NCBI RefSeq assembly: GCF_963678635.1
Contig: NC_087069.1
Span: 38,895,076 to 38,959,075 of the forward strand
Reading direction: 5' to 3'
DNA from: Symsagittifera roscoffensis
Taxonomy: Eukaryota; Xenacoelomorpha; Acoela; Convolutidae
Length of the DNA: 64,000 nt
Shown here: positions 12,235 through 23,316 of the stretch, piece by piece
How the letters are laid out: each line of letters starts with the position of its first letter
How positions within the stretch are numbered: position 1 is the stretch's first letter
Notes under the pieces: generated by a model
The model's database searches: none
What the model saw: only the letters and a program-made list of their open reading frames with translations
What the model was told of the DNA's origin: nothing
Made by a program: the position numbers and the translations under genes

Positions 12235-12535
12235 ATGTAAACGGAAACCGCAAACAAAATGCGGATTCAACTTTCAATTTGCGGATTCCACTTACACGTT
12301 GCGGATTCTGCTTACAGTTGCGGAATCCGCAACAGCTCAATTTAACTATACAAATGTCTTCTTATTTGCTTGTGGATTCCACAAACTGTTCTGGATTCCG
12401 CATGTACAGCGTATTAGGTATTTGTTTGTGGAATCCAAAACAGCGAAGAAAATCAAAGAAAAGCAACAAAGTTGCGGATCCCGCGACAAATCTGATTTTG
12501 ACCTGTTGCGGAATCCGCTTACAATGGACTAAATG
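12235..12535. repeat. Second cluster of GCGGATTCC/GGAATCCGC motifs
   Basis: About ten more copies of the motif seen at 11440-11760 occur here, including TTGCGGAATCCGCAACAG and GTTGCGGATCCCGCGAC, mostly in inverted orientation relative to the first cluster. The AATCCGCAACAG core also occurs in the 21-bp minisatellite at 33412-33730. Confidence 0.6.
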
Positions 12536-12559
12536 CTAAGTTTGGCCTCGTATTGCCTT

Positions 12560-12917
12560 TTGTGTTTTACCATAGAAGGTCCCCCTTTGGTACTTCTTAG
12601 GAAATCCATTTTTGGTCAACCGACCCTAAAAATTTCTAAAGGCGCCTTTGGCGCCATTATATACTAACTTTGAGGGGAGCGCGCGCCAAAAAAAAGCAAT
12701 TTTAGTGTCATAATTTTCCAAAAAGTGCACAAAACGGCTTTTTCGACCTGTTTTTTCAAAAATTTGCCTGCGGCTCACAAATTTGGGCCAGAACAGCGTC
12801 TCTTTACTCTGGTATAGGAGAGCTGGGGAAATCAATTTGCTCGACCTAAAAAAAGGTCGTCAAAAAGTTTTTGAAAATCCGCCCCCACCCCTCGAGAAAA
12901 TCTTAGATCCGCCCCTG
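12560..12917. mobile_element. hAT-type MITE, inverted copy ending TAGATCCGCCCCTG
   Basis: The right end CTTAGATCCGCCCCTG is the reverse complement of the end seen at 3852 and 5555. The interior shares TTTTTGGTCAAC, GAGCGCGCGCC, TTTTCCAAAAAGTGC and GGTCGACAAAA-like segments with the copy at 34612. The left terminus is diverged. Confidence 0.6.
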
Positions 12918-15219
12918 AGTAAACAGCAGCGCTATTAAATAAAAATCAACTTCCAAACACATGCAGAACTTTTCAAGAACAAACCATCAGCAGCTTGTTT
13001 TTCGTTTTTCCAGGTACGAAGTTTTAAGGCATCAAATTCTGATTCAATGGAATAGTTGTCAACTCATCAATTTTTAATTTATCAAACGCGGTTTTAAGCC
13101 GAGACAACAAACACGCACAAAAAAAGCGAAGTAATTAAGATTTTAATGAAAACACAAGCTATTTCATAAAATAGCAAAATTTCAAACACCAGTATTCAAA
13201 GCACGCCTCGAAAAAGAAATTAAAAATTTATAATTACCATTAAGGCAACACCGCTTCCTTCTAATTTCGGATAAAAAGCTAGCAAGAGAGTTAGAATTTT
13301 AAATAGTTTTCTTTCCTCGTTCACAAATTTATTCAAAAGGCGCAACGCTTTTTTTCACAATTTTTGGTCTTGCAAATTGTTTTCTTGAGAAATCACCAAA
13401 AGTTTTGCACAACGCATGAAAAAAACATTGTTTTTTTTTGCTCTCGTCTTCTTAATTGTGAGAAGAAACTGAACATGTTTTAGGCGTTGAAAAAAGCAGA
13501 AGCCGATTTGGTAGCTTTGTTACTAATCTGACAGGTTATCTGTACCAATTAGGCTTCTAATGAACGTCGCCAAAAGAAAACGGTCGACTCCTTTAAAAAA
13601 TCAAAATATGAAGCTGAAACTATTGATAAATTACTTGGAGTAATGAAAAACATCTCCAATTATCGAATCACTTAATCATTACTAACTTATAATTAGGTAA
13701 TTACGCAACCCATAATAACAGGCTGACTTTTAGATTGACACAAATGTTAGGCCTAAAATCATTTAAAAATGAAAAATGAAAAATCTATTAAAGTAAAAAA
13801 TCAGTTTTTTGTACGACATAGTTATAAAGATAACTGTGATCACTTTGTTTTCGATGAATTTTCTAGTTATACGTAATTAGCCGTTCTAATTTTTCTTGCA
13901 GACAAAAATATCAACTTTGACGAATAACGTCATATGGCTGCGGACTTGTTGCAAGTACATATCGACAAAATTTGTAGTTATCAGCAACAAATTAACTCTA
14001 TAAAGTTGATTTTTCTTTTCATGTGGCGAAGCAAGTCGTTTTGCCTACGAGTTTCAGCTATTGTACTTTGCATCAATGGGAATCTTTTAAACTGGTTTGA
14101 GACATTTTTTAAAAATGAATGTGCAAAAAAGTTTCCTATCTTACAACTTTTTTATAAACAGGTTTGAGCAAATTTTAAAAAATGAACTAGCAATAAAATT
14201 TCTGTCTTACATTCCCCGTCCTGTCATATTCTTAGAGCCTATTTTTGTAAAAATTGTTGGATTTTTATGAGAAAGTTTCTAAGATACCGACTTTTCGCCA
14301 ATCCGTAGAGTATTTGTTTATACTAACCGTTCAAATTGTTGGAGCTCATTTTTCAACCATGTTGTTAAAACCTTTAGAGCGTGGCTATCTGAGAAAAGTA
14401 TTTGACAAATTTTTCAAAAAAGAATACTTTTAGCCATTTAGTGAAACAGAAAATTTCGAGTTCAGTGTTGGAAGGTGCTAATATATTATTTTTTGCATAT
14501 TTAACACTCAGAGCCGGAGGTATAACTTCAGTCTGGATGTCATTCGAAGGGTTCTCTTGGTTGCTGTCTTGGAAAATGTTCAAAAATTTAGTTCTGTAAG
14601 TTTTCTGTAAGTTTTCTGGTGGTTATGGGAAGCAGTGCATTTCCATCTAGCTGCAAAATAAAATTTAGCTACAGTAATACAGTGCTGATATAATTTATAC
14701 GGACAAAACTAATAAGACTTGAAATTTAAAAGGTTTCTTCTCAAATTGAGCTGATCTTGTTCAAAATTTGATGAAGAAAAAAATGGCATCAATTTTCAGC
14801 AGATTTTTATCGTGCATTTTTTTTTGCAAAAATCGGGCTCAAAATTTAACCCTAAAAACGACCATGCTTAGTTTTTTTCAGTCCATCAAAAATTACGTCA
14901 AAACTGCTAAATCAATTGCTGATACAAATACATCAAAGTGAGCCTCCTATGTGGACTAAAAAATTTTTAGATAGATGTAATCTCCAAGAACCGGCCCAAT
15001 TGTCTAAAATTTGATTTTAAAAGAAAAAAACTGTAGTTCATTTAGTAAAAGTGACATTTTTTTGGCTATCAAAAAAAAATGAATATTATTATACAAAACT
15101 GAAACGATAACCTAACCTAAGTGATTGCTCAATAATGTAAGAGGCTCAGACTGATATTTTTTGTCAGCAGTTGAGCAAACAGTTTTGGCGTGATTTTTGA
15201 TTGACTGAAAAAGCCGAAA

Positions 15220-15287
15220 AATGGTCAAATTGGGGTTAACTTGGGGTTGAAAAGTGGTCAAATTGGGATCAAATTGGGGTTGCATAG
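15220..15287. repeat. Short imperfect tandem repeat GGTCAAATTGGGGTT
   Basis: Four imperfect copies of GGTCAAATTGGGGTT/AACTTGGGGTTGAAAAGT lie in a row. It is a local microsatellite-like expansion with no apparent function. Confidence 0.5.
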
Positions 15288-15827
15288 TAGTTCCTGAACT
15301 AGGACGAAATAAGTTTATTCATTGCTGCGATACTAGTTTTTTGTTCCGACCATTGAAATGGGGAGGATTTTTTTTATTCAGGGGCTGTTTTAATTTTGTT
15401 TTTGATTTCCACTCAAAATCAGATACCACAAGTATTCATCAACCTGGTTGAGTGATATATCTTAGTGTTAGCTTTTTCGCAAAGAAACACCCATATAATT
15501 TTTTTGAACTTTCGTCTAATTTCGAGAGAGGAAAGCCAGCAATCCGGCAGTTTTAGGCTTAACTCAGGCCGTTTACAATAGCTTAATTATGCTTAACTTT
15601 TTTAAAAAACAATTAAGACTATCTTTTGGAGATGTATAACGGCATTTTGATTTCTTTTTATTCTTTTTTTGTTTTCCTATTGATTTGTTTTTGAAATTGT
15701 TGTCCGGTATGCCTTTGATACTATGACTGCCGAATATGTCTAATCTGTTGTTTTATATCACACCACGCAGATAAAGCTACACTGAATTGAATTTTTTTTT
15801 TGGTAGATTTTTAAAGACTATTGTCGG

Positions 15828-15930
15828 AGCATTCTGTGCTACCTGCACAGGAACCGGTTATTCTTGTTAATATCTTAAGCAATGAAGAGAACAAGGACAG
15901 GTGGTTGTTGTGCATGTAGCGCAGAATGCT
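15828..15930. mobile_element. Small hairpin (foldback) element
   Basis: A 28-nt left arm (starting AGCATTCTGTGCTACCTGCA) is complementary, with a few mismatches, to the right arm at 15903-15930 (ending GTAGCGCAGAATGCT). The arms flank a 47-bp centre that itself contains GTTATTCTTGTT and AGAACAAGGAC, partly complementary. It is a probable non-autonomous DNA transposon, with a decayed relative near 1790. Confidence 0.55.
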
Positions 15931-16659
15931 GAAACCTATTTTTTTTCTGTCAAATTTCAGATAGAACAATTTTCTGAAATAAAAAAATCGATAAAGATTT
16001 TGTTGTTTCGTTTTTGTCTCATTTTTTTCAACAAATTGACTTTAAACTAGGTAAAAAAGCAAGAAAAATCCGTAACTATAACTGAAAAACCTTTAAATTT
16101 AGAGCTTAAATTCTAGTACAGCAAATTTCATCTAGTTTAGCTGAGATTCGAAAAAATTTCAGAGACAATTTTCGTGATTTTTTCAAAATCCTAATCACCA
16201 TAGTGCTGTATTATAATACTACACATGACCTCATACGTGCTTTTGAGGAAACCAAAGTTGGCTGAAAAGAATGGAAAAACGGACCCTAATTCATAGTTTT
16301 TTTCCACCCATCGAGAGTAGCCTGAAAAAAAACATTTTGCCATAATCAGACATGGAAAAACATTACAGCAATCAACAACTGGAAACTTCAAATTTGTGCT
16401 ACTTGCATTCTGTTGAATTTAAACATTTTAGCAAGAAATTTATCAAAATCCGAAATTTTTGAACAGAAATTGTTTGATTCAGACTATTTCTAGAAGCGTT
16501 ATTTTTCAATATCATTTTTCAGACTTTTTTGAAACATTCTAAAAACATTTCTATTCCATATTTATCTTCAGGCTTTTTTCGATGCTTTCTAAAAACCATA
16601 CTTTTCGATTTTTTTTTCGGGCTTCTCGATTATTTCTAAATGCGTATTTTTTCATGTAG

Positions 16660-16853
16660 ATGGAGAATGATTGAAACGAGTGGTGGAGGGACTGAGAACA
16701 AAGCCCAGCCGAGTGACCTAGAACAGGAGTTGATGAGTCATGAGAAGAATAAGAGACTGCCCAACTATCCCCCTGCTCACGGGTCAATTGGGGGTAGTGG
16801 GGGGAACAGAGCAGGGAGGACATTGCTGTGGAATGACGACGAGGATTTTCCAG
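16660..16853 (+). CDS. EF-hand gene exon 2 (codons 106-170)
   Basis: It lies between acceptor TTTTTTCATGTAG| and donor TTTTCCAG|GTATAT. It reads polar residues with Gly/Ser/Asn stretches (GGSGGNRAG) ending in WNDDEDFP. The ATG at 16660 cannot be a start because that frame stops after four codons. In the frame set by exon 1 it is open throughout and GC-richer than its flanks. It is probably a disordered linker. Confidence 0.7.
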
Positions 16854-17392
16854 GTATATAAGGCTGACCCAGACATTTTTCGAGGGATAAAGACTATTTT
16901 GTGAACTTTTATTTATTTGTGAATCGTGAACATTTTTCAAATTAGGAATTAGCGAAGTTTCCCAAAACACTGTTTTTTAACAATTTTTTTTTTGTTGCAA
17001 GCGAATTTTTGATATCAAAGCGGACAAAAAAGCCCGATGATTACTTGTGGTACCTGATTTTGCGAGGGAAACAAAAAGAAAAAGTTAAAACAGACCCAAA
17101 TATAAGGTTCCTCCCCATTTTCAATGGTCGGAACAACAAGCTAGTCTTGCAGCAAAGAATGCACTTATTTGGCCCTAGTCCATGAACTACTAAAAACGAT
17201 GTTGAAAAGTTTAAAAGTTATAATACGCCAAAACTACAAACTATTTCCGACTAAACGCCCGCAATTTTTAGGTTTTTTAAGAAGCTTTTGACAATAAAGT
17301 TTCGTGTTTTTTGGCAAGCGCTCCCTCCACCGCCATCAAAAAAATTTTCAGTTTCGGGCAACCTCATATGAATGTTTGCAATTTTTTAAATA

Positions 17393-17611
17393 CAGGTTGT
17401 CAAAAACAAGTTTTAACTCTTCACAAATTCAATTGATCAAATTGGATTCTAAACACAAAAGTATGTGCCTCAAGGATACAGAGTTCGGAATCTTGAGGCG
17501 GTTTCCCTTTTAGACTGAAAAACTGATACTTTTGTGTTTAGAATGCAATTTGATCAATTGAATTTGTGAAGAGTTAAAACTTGTTTTTGATTTTGAAAAT
17601 TTGACAACCTG
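17393..17611. mobile_element. Palindromic MITE with CAGGTTGTCAAA ends and TA target sites
   Basis: The element begins CAGGTTGTCAAA and ends TTTGACAACCTG, flanked by TA at 17391-17392 and 17612-17613. The inverted similarity extends about 75 bp inwards from each end (for example CTTCACAAATTCAATTGATC and its complement), leaving a loop of only some 60 bp. TA duplication and CAGG-type ends point to a Tc1/mariner-type non-autonomous element. It sits in intron 2. Confidence 0.75.
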
Positions 17612-17737
17612 TATTTAGAAAATTTTCTGAAAATGCTGTAAGCTTAGTTCTTGATTATGAAAAACGTTGAGCAATTTTGATCGAGTAGTTTTGTGGGTTG
17701 CTTAGAGAGCAGATATTGATCATTTGTTGTTTTTAAG

Positions 17738-18041
17738 ACATGAAAAGCTCCGAATTCTACGTGCCAAGAAATAGACGCCCGCCATTTGCTCTGGATCGAA
17801 AACTGACCAATCAGAATTCAGTACCTGAGACTGAGAAGAAAGCGACCAATCAGATTGAAGCACTCAAATTACAGGCCAATGTCGAGGAGAGAAAACAGCA
17901 GAAAATAAGAGAAGAAAATTATCGAAAATGGGTAAAAGATCGTCAGGAATTAAGACAGGGCTTAGACCGCATGGACGATTTGGAACGCTGGTTGTCATCA
18001 AAACCAGACGTTTCGCCTTTAGAAGCTGTTGTCTTGAAAAG
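17738..18041 (+). CDS. EF-hand gene exon 3 (codons 171-271)
   Basis: The acceptor is TTTTTAAG| and the donor GAAAAG|GTATGTG. It encodes SSEFYVPRNRRPPFALD followed by a highly charged helical segment (EERKQQKIREENYRKWVKDR) and LERWLSSKPDVSPLEAVVLKR. The Met at 17740 is internal: the preceding codon is completed across the junction with exon 2. Composition suggests a long coiled-coil or single helix leading into the EF-hand region. Confidence 0.8.
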
Positions 18042-18226
18042 GTATGTGTGGGTCGTATTTTAAAAAGCTTCCTAGCCCAGTACACCTCATCCTAGCCATT
18101 TTAATTACCTGGAAACAGACAGGGGAAGACCTGGAAACAGCTTATTGATGCGTTTTAGGACGTTCTCCAAAAAAATAACGTTTTAACGAAACTAGAAGCT
18201 AGAAGTTAAGTTCTGTTTATGCGTAG

Positions 18227-18439
18227 GTTTCTGGAGTGGAAATTCGAACAAGAAGAACTGAAACGGAAGAAACCTCCTAAGATTCGGACTCCAAGTAGTG
18301 TGACATCTGTAGCTCCTGAGATTGAGAGACCTCTGCCTGTCATGATTGCAGTTCTCGAGGCATACTTACAGGAGCATAAACTGAGACTGGTTGACTATTT
18401 CTCCATGACAGACAAGGAGAAAAAGTGGACTCTTGGAAG
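18227..18439 (+). CDS. EF-hand gene exon 4 (codons 272-342)
   Basis: The acceptor is TATGCGTAG| and the donor CTTGGAAG|GTAAAT. It reads FLEWKFEQEELKRKKPPKIR, a Ser/Thr/Pro linker, and then VMIAVLEAYLQEHKLRLVDY with FSMTDKEKKWTLGR. The last part looks like the helix before an EF-hand, with possible degenerate pairing to the EF-hand of exon 5. Confidence 0.8.
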
Positions 18440-18644
18440 GTAAATTAATGACAAATGATATTTTAAATTTTAATAAAAAAATTGTTATCGGTCTCGCAAA
18501 TTTGTAGACTAATTTAAAATATTGGTAACAACTATATCCCAGAGTGAAGCCTGAGGGAACGTCTTAAGACCAAATGGTCTGTTTTCCAATTTTGATATTT
18601 TTCAAAACCACTTTTTCAATTTTATTTATTTTAAGACCATTTAT

Positions 18645-18732
18645 CCGTGAAGGAAAGGACCAAAATACAAGCTGTACAGCTCATCACGGCGAACCGCTGA
18701 TGTGCCCTTGCTTAAGAACTACATGCAATTTT
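18645..18732 (-). repeat. Truncated tRNA-derived SINE (3' part, minus strand)
   Basis: The complement of GAGCTGTACAGC, GGCGAACCGCTG(TGTGCCC), CTTAAGAACTACATGCAATT matches the body of the SINEs at 21221-21437 and 41158-41374. The tRNA-like head is absent, as in 5'-truncated retroposed copies. It lies in intron 4. Confidence 0.6.
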
Positions 18733-18948
18733 ATTTATTTTTTTTTGGGCACGGATCATTCTTGAAAAAAAATTATCTCCAAAAACATACCCGCTCACTG
18801 TTGCAGTTCAAATTGAAGCAAAAAAGCTTCCTGTGATTATTTTGTCAAGTTTTATTTTCTTTGATTGCTTTTTGTTAATTTTTAATCGTCCCGGTTTCGG
18901 AGAAAAAAAAATACAGCAGAAAATAAGAAATACATATGTTATTTTCAG

Positions 18949-19105
18949 AGATGAGCTGCGTGCGATAATAGCGTGGACTAAACTGCCGGTGACAGATGCG
19001 GAGTTGGATGACTTCATCCAGTATCTGGACCACAGTGGGGGAGGCTATCTGGAGTACAAGGACATCGCCAGGACCAGGACCAGATTTCTCAGCGAAGAGA
19101 GAAAG
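18949..19105 (+). CDS. EF-hand gene exon 5, carrying the EF-hand (codons 343-395)
   Basis: The acceptor is TTATTTTCAG| and the donor GAGAAAG|GTAAGT. The sequence LDDFIQYLDHSGGGYLEYKD is an EF-hand. The loop has Asp at position 1, Ser at 3, Gly at 5 and 6, Leu at 8 and Asp at 12. Gly at 5 and Asp rather than Glu at 12 make it a weak or structural Ca2+ site. The preceding RDELRAIIAWTKLPVTDAE may be a remnant of a paired hand. This exon is the basis for the gene name used here. Confidence 0.85.
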
Positions 19106-19401
19106 GTAAGTGGCGGTGGTGGCGGGGGAGGGGGGATTTTCGAGAAGTTTGGTAAAACATACGATAATTTGTAAGGGTTTAACTGTTAAATTTTTGCAAA
19201 CTTACAGAATAAACTACTGAAAAATAAACCAATCAACCAAATCTTCTGTGGTTACCGTGTTGACATTTGTAACCAGTTGCTCGACCCAAATTCCGTGATC
19301 GAAAAAGCTCTGGCGGTCAAACACAACTCCGAAACATAGTTGAAAAGAAAGTCTCGAAATATAACCGAAAACTTATTCAAAATTCAGTCGCACACAAAAT
19401 A

Positions 19402-20857
19402 CAGGGTGTTTCAAATAAACTGTAATTTTATAAAACGCTATAACTTTTTTTTGAGAAGAGATAAATACACAATTTTTTCTGCACAAGATAGATAAGTGGC
19501 GGAGATTTGAATATCTGATAAAAATGTTTTATAAAAGATGCTGAAAGTGTCCGCCGTTTTGAGCAACACAGCTTTGTAATCTTTTCGTCAAATTTCTCAA
19601 TGACTCTTCGATATTATCGGGCGTTATTGTATTTCGGGCATCATCTACAGTTTGCATGAGTTCGTCAATACTTCGTGGATTCGCACCATGAACAATTTTC
19701 CCCAGATGAATCCACAGCCAAAAATCCAGGGGATTCAGGTCCAGACTCTGAGGTGGCCAGGGTATAGGGGTTCGTCTACTTATAATTCTGTCGTTGAACT
19801 TTGTCCCAAGCCAACTGAGTACGCGTCCCGTGCAGTGACATGTGGCTCCGTCTTGCATAAACCATATGCGCCTCAAGTTTCGTCGTTCTCGAAGGACTGG
19901 CCAGAGGTCGTGTTCCAGCATGTTCAGATACGAAAACTGGTTCAGTGTTATTGGTCGTTGCTGTTCGTCTACGAACCAAAACGGGCCAAGAACAGCTCCT
20001 TGAAGGAAACCCATCCAGCACATCACTTTCTTTTTGCCCTGGTACTTGCACTTCGCGTATTCTCTGGGGTTAAATAAACTCCATCTCCTATCGTTTTGAG
20101 AATTTGGAGAGCTGTCGAGCACCCACCACTTTTCGTCTGAGAAAATCACCCGTGATGTGAAATCTGCCGCTGTTTCAATCTTGCTCAAGCACCAGACACC
20201 AAAAGTAAGTCTCAAGCCGAAGTTCGTCTCTTTAATTTGGTGTGTTTTGAGCACTTTGTAGGGCTTCATTTTGGCAGCTCTCGCGACTCTCCAAGTTGTG
20301 GTGCGGCTCAACCCCAAATCAGCTGCTGCTTTAGTTATTGAATCTTTAGGATGAAAATCAAAGTGTCTTATAATACTGGCATTCGCTTCATCGGTTCCTG
20401 GTAACCCCGTTCCTTTTCGATGCTGCCCTTGAAATTTCGATAACCCGCCTCTTTCTTGGAACCGTTTCCACACTCTGATAAACTGCGTAAGTTGAAGTGT
20501 TGATGCAACGCGTGGGGCAATTTAATATTCATTGATATATCTTCTCCGAACTTCATTTGGGGATTCATAAATTGCAAACAAACAAATGATCCGTTTTTCT
20601 TCGTTTACTGTGAAAACCATTTCGTTGTTTTCATTTACGTATGAACAAATAGTTTAAAAAATTTTTTGTTGCGTGGAAGCGTGAAATAGTTGGAAAATCG
20701 CGGGTATTCACTATCGAGTTCAATTCATCAACACAGTTTTTGAGTTTTATCAAATCTCCGCCTGTTCTACATAATATCACCGAATTTGAAGTCGAACTGA
20801 TCAACAGTTATGAAATGAGAAGCTTTTATAACATTACAGTTTATTTGAAACACCCTG
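19402..20857 (-). mobile_element. Tc1/mariner-superfamily transposon (DD41D type)
   Basis: A 1456-bp element has inverted ends CAGGGTGTTTCAAATAAACT and its complement, and TA on both sides (19400-19401, 20858-20859). It encodes a minus-strand transposase. It lies in intron 5 of the EF-hand gene, antisense to it. The termini agree over about 30 bp with a few differences. Confidence 0.9.
19529..20473 (-). pseudogene. Tc1/mariner-type DDE transposase, N-terminus frameshifted
   Basis: It would cut and paste its own element through the terminal repeats. The long frame has a helix-turn-helix-like region (ITKAAADLGLSRTTTWRVAR) and then the DDE core: FSDEKWWVLD (first Asp), WFMQDGATCH (second Asp) and PPQSLDLNPLDFWLW (third Asp). 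There are 41 residues between the last two, which is the DD41D (rosa-like) arrangement. The N-terminal part (MVFTVNEEKR, about 20620 downwards) is in a different frame. A frame change and a stop near 20480-20530 separate it from the core, so this copy is probably inactive, although the catalytic part is complete. Confidence 0.85.
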
Positions 20858-20982
20858 TAGAAACATAAACAGAATCTTCATCGAAACCAATTCGATAGCA
20901 ATATCGGAACCTGGTCGAGCCTAAGGTCGAAGACAAAATCGAAACATAGTCGAAAACTATCATTATCCAAACATGTTCGAAC

Positions 20983-21550
20983 CAGAGATGAAACCGGGCC
21001 TGAATTTGAGGCCCGGTCCCGGCCCGGCTGGATAACAAAAACTTCAAGCCCGATTTTCCGAACAAATATTAAATTGAAATTCAAATGTAAATTTTAAAAA
21101 AAAATCAAAATGTAATGAAACAAATGGCAGCAGCCGATCCTAGCCGTTCGATTTGGCTGACTTTGCCGCAGAAAAGAGGGCACGCTTGGCTCTCCAGATT
21201 TACCCAGCTCTTCTGGTCAAATACGGGGAGCAGTGGTGAAGTGGTTACGTCTCCGCCTCTCAATCGAAAGGTCGGATGTTCGAGGCGTGCTCGTTGCTTG
21301 AGGGTGAGGCAACATTACCCAGCCCAGAAAAATAACCAAAAAAATTGCATGTAGTTCTGAAGCAGGGGCACAACAGCGGTTCGCCGTGATGAGCTGTACA
21401 GCTCGTGTGTTGGTCCTATCCCTCGTGGATTAAAAAAATGATCTTCTGAATTCACGCTCGCTCTGGGCGTTCGTATCTTAAACAGCTAGGAGCTGCCGGG
21501 CGACACGGGCCAGGTGGGGGTACTAAGGCCCGGGCCCGGTTCCAACTCTG
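20983..21550. mobile_element. hAT-type MITE with CAGAGATG...CAACTCTG ends
   Basis: The element starts CAGAGATGAAACCGGGCC and ends GGGCCCGGTTCCAACTCTG, an inverted repeat. It is flanked by 8-bp GTTCGAAC (20975-20982) and GCTCGAAC (21551-21558), a target duplication with one mismatch. The 8-bp TSD and CAGAGNTG ends are hAT hallmarks. It carries GC-rich GGCCCGG tracts just inside both ends and a SINE in its middle. Confidence 0.75.
21221..21437 (+). repeat. tRNA-derived SINE (full-length copy)
   Basis: The 5' head has an A box TGGTGAAGTGG (21234-21244) and a B-box-like GATGTTCGAGGC (21275-21286), spaced as in a tRNA gene and so able to serve as an internal Pol III promoter. The body (CCCAGCCCAGAAAAATAACC, GAGCTGTACAGCTCGTGTGT, GGTCCTATCCCTCGTGG) recurs at 41158-41374 and inverted at 18645-18732. 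The copy ends in a short A-run. It is inserted inside the hAT MITE at 20983-21550. Confidence 0.8.
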
Positions 21551-21558
21551 GCTCGAAC

Positions 21559-23194
21559 AAAAATTTGAAAACAATGACGATACGGCTTTGGAAATTAATT
21601 TCAATTCTGTGTTATTGCATGATTGGTTGATTGTAGTTTTCGAAAAATTTGACTACAAAAAAGTCGAGCTAAAACAGAATAAGTCGAGCTAAAAAAAACA
21701 AGTATTCAATTCAGATTTTTAGCGGATTTTTTTGCTCGCAAAAGTGTAAAGCAGATGCTACAACAAAAATATTCCAGTAATTTGAAAATTTGAAGCTTGG
21801 TTCGGATTTCTCATGCAAACCGTATACAAAACGGCTATTGGGAAGAACTGCTTAGTTAGGCTCAAAGAAAATAATAGACTTTTTTAGGCCATGCAATCAA
21901 ATTCGCTGAGAAAATCATATCTTTCAAAGTTCCGTAAGGTTAAAAAAATCTAAACGAACAATCAACAGCAAAACTAGTTTACCACTCACTTTCGAACTAG
22001 AATCATTTTTGAAGCTTTGAAGTTTTTCTTACAGCAGCTATCGGGAATGATCCCACGTTTTTTTGAGAACTTTATCTATGATAGAGCCAACTTATAATCG
22101 TAGCGCAGATGTACTTTGAAACTAATTTTTTTAAAAACTTTTTTCTCGGCATTTTTTTCGCCTCGGTTTATAATTGGCGATTCCCTAGTGCAACATGTGG
22201 GCCATTATCTCTAGTCACGCCGGTCGTGACAGTTTCTCTTGGTCACAATAATAATGACGGTGTTTTCTGTCACGCCGTTCTGAAGTTTCCAGAATTTGGT
22301 CTCCCCTGTCTGACTTGCAAACAACAAATCACATTGGTCTGGAATGCCAAATTTGAATCAATGTGATTGAATGCTTGCTGTTTATTTCATTGTATTGCAG
22401 TGCAATTGGCTTTTGGGCGTGTTTGTTGGACAGCCATTTTATGGTGGACTCTGCCAAACCCATTTTTGCTCCGGTAGATTTGGTGGAAGCATAACCAGCT
22501 TAGTTCGGAGATCATTTGCTTCGATTGAGTCTTGAGTCGGCATATGGCGATCAAGTCGAACCCATTTTATTCAGTCGAGCTAGTCAAAAAAGTCCTTTCC
22601 GGTTCGTTTGGCCGAAACGTAGCTTTTTTGATCGCGTCGGGCGAATTATAACTCGAACACCTCAACCAAGGTTGCTGAAATCAAATGAAGGAAACTCGAG
22701 ATATGTGAGGTTTACCAAATATCTATTATAAAGTGCAGGTCTAATTTGAAACCTTTTCGTTCAACCCTTTAACAACACATTTTCAATAACTATCGTAAGA
22801 AAATTTTAAATCAGTTAAAATTTCTTTAGCTACAACTCAGTTTTTTTAAAAATAAAATGTACTAGGTGAAACCTGGTTAGAACTTGTAAAGGTTAGTCAA
22901 CATGCGACCCCAAACCCGAACTCGCTTCCTTTTCTTCCATTTGGTCTGGCAAAAAATTGAATTTACAAATTAGTAACCAACCGGAAAATTTGGTAAGTAG
23001 AAAGTACGGGGGGGGGGGGAGAGTGGGTGTCAGCAAGCAACCCCCCCCCCCCCCAACCTCCACCGGCTACCCTTTGTGGAACGCAAGAAATTCTCTTTGT
23101 AGTCGGCATGTTTTTCGAGCTGCTTTGAAGTCAAACATACGTACAATTCGTCTTATGTACTTGTGATGACCTTGACACTGGTGTTGTCTCCTAG
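21559..23194. other. Intron 5 remainder, no gene seen
   Basis: Mostly featureless AT-rich DNA. It includes a G9 run and a C14 run about 20 bp apart (about 23009-23054), a likely unstable homopolymer pair. Short open frames here show no recognisable domain. Confidence 0.5.
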
Positions 23195-23316
23195 GCCATT
23201 CTGGAAGAGTATGGAGGTGAAATTGGCACCGTGCTGGCTGAACAGAAGAGAGCAAAATCCAGAGCAGAAAAGGAGGCAGAGAGAGCGAGGAAGGCGGAAG
23301 AGCTGAGAAACCGGAG
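23195..23316 (+). CDS. EF-hand gene exon 6 (codons 396-435)
   Basis: The acceptor is TGTCTCCTAG| and the donor AACCGGAG|GTAATT. It reads AILEEYGGEIGTVLAEQKR followed by a charged heptad-like helix (RAEKEAERARKAEELRNRR). Start phase 0 follows exon 5 directly. This short exon is isolated between a 4.1-kb and a 12.3-kb intron, but its codon use and matching phase make it convincing. Confidence 0.8.

Larger units (their letters stand above)
12918..16659. other. Intron 1 remainder without recognisable genes
   Basis: This is AT-rich non-coding DNA. The only structured pieces are a short imperfect tandem run near 15220 and a hairpin element at 15828. The open stretches lack codon bias and recognisable motifs. 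Confidence 0.5.

Noticed and set aside
13934-14167. 77-codon frame as a small gene
   Set aside because: There is no codon bias, domain, splice context or nearby regulatory signal. It is typical of random frames in this intron.
17040-17080. Dispersed repeat shared with 23998-24040 (GTGGTACCTGATTT / GTGGTACCTAATTT)
   Set aside because: The shared stretch is short, mostly A-rich and too diverged to define an element.
19652-20077. Plus-strand 141-codon frame opposite the transposase
   Set aside because: It lies fully inside the transposase on the other strand and has no recognisable content.
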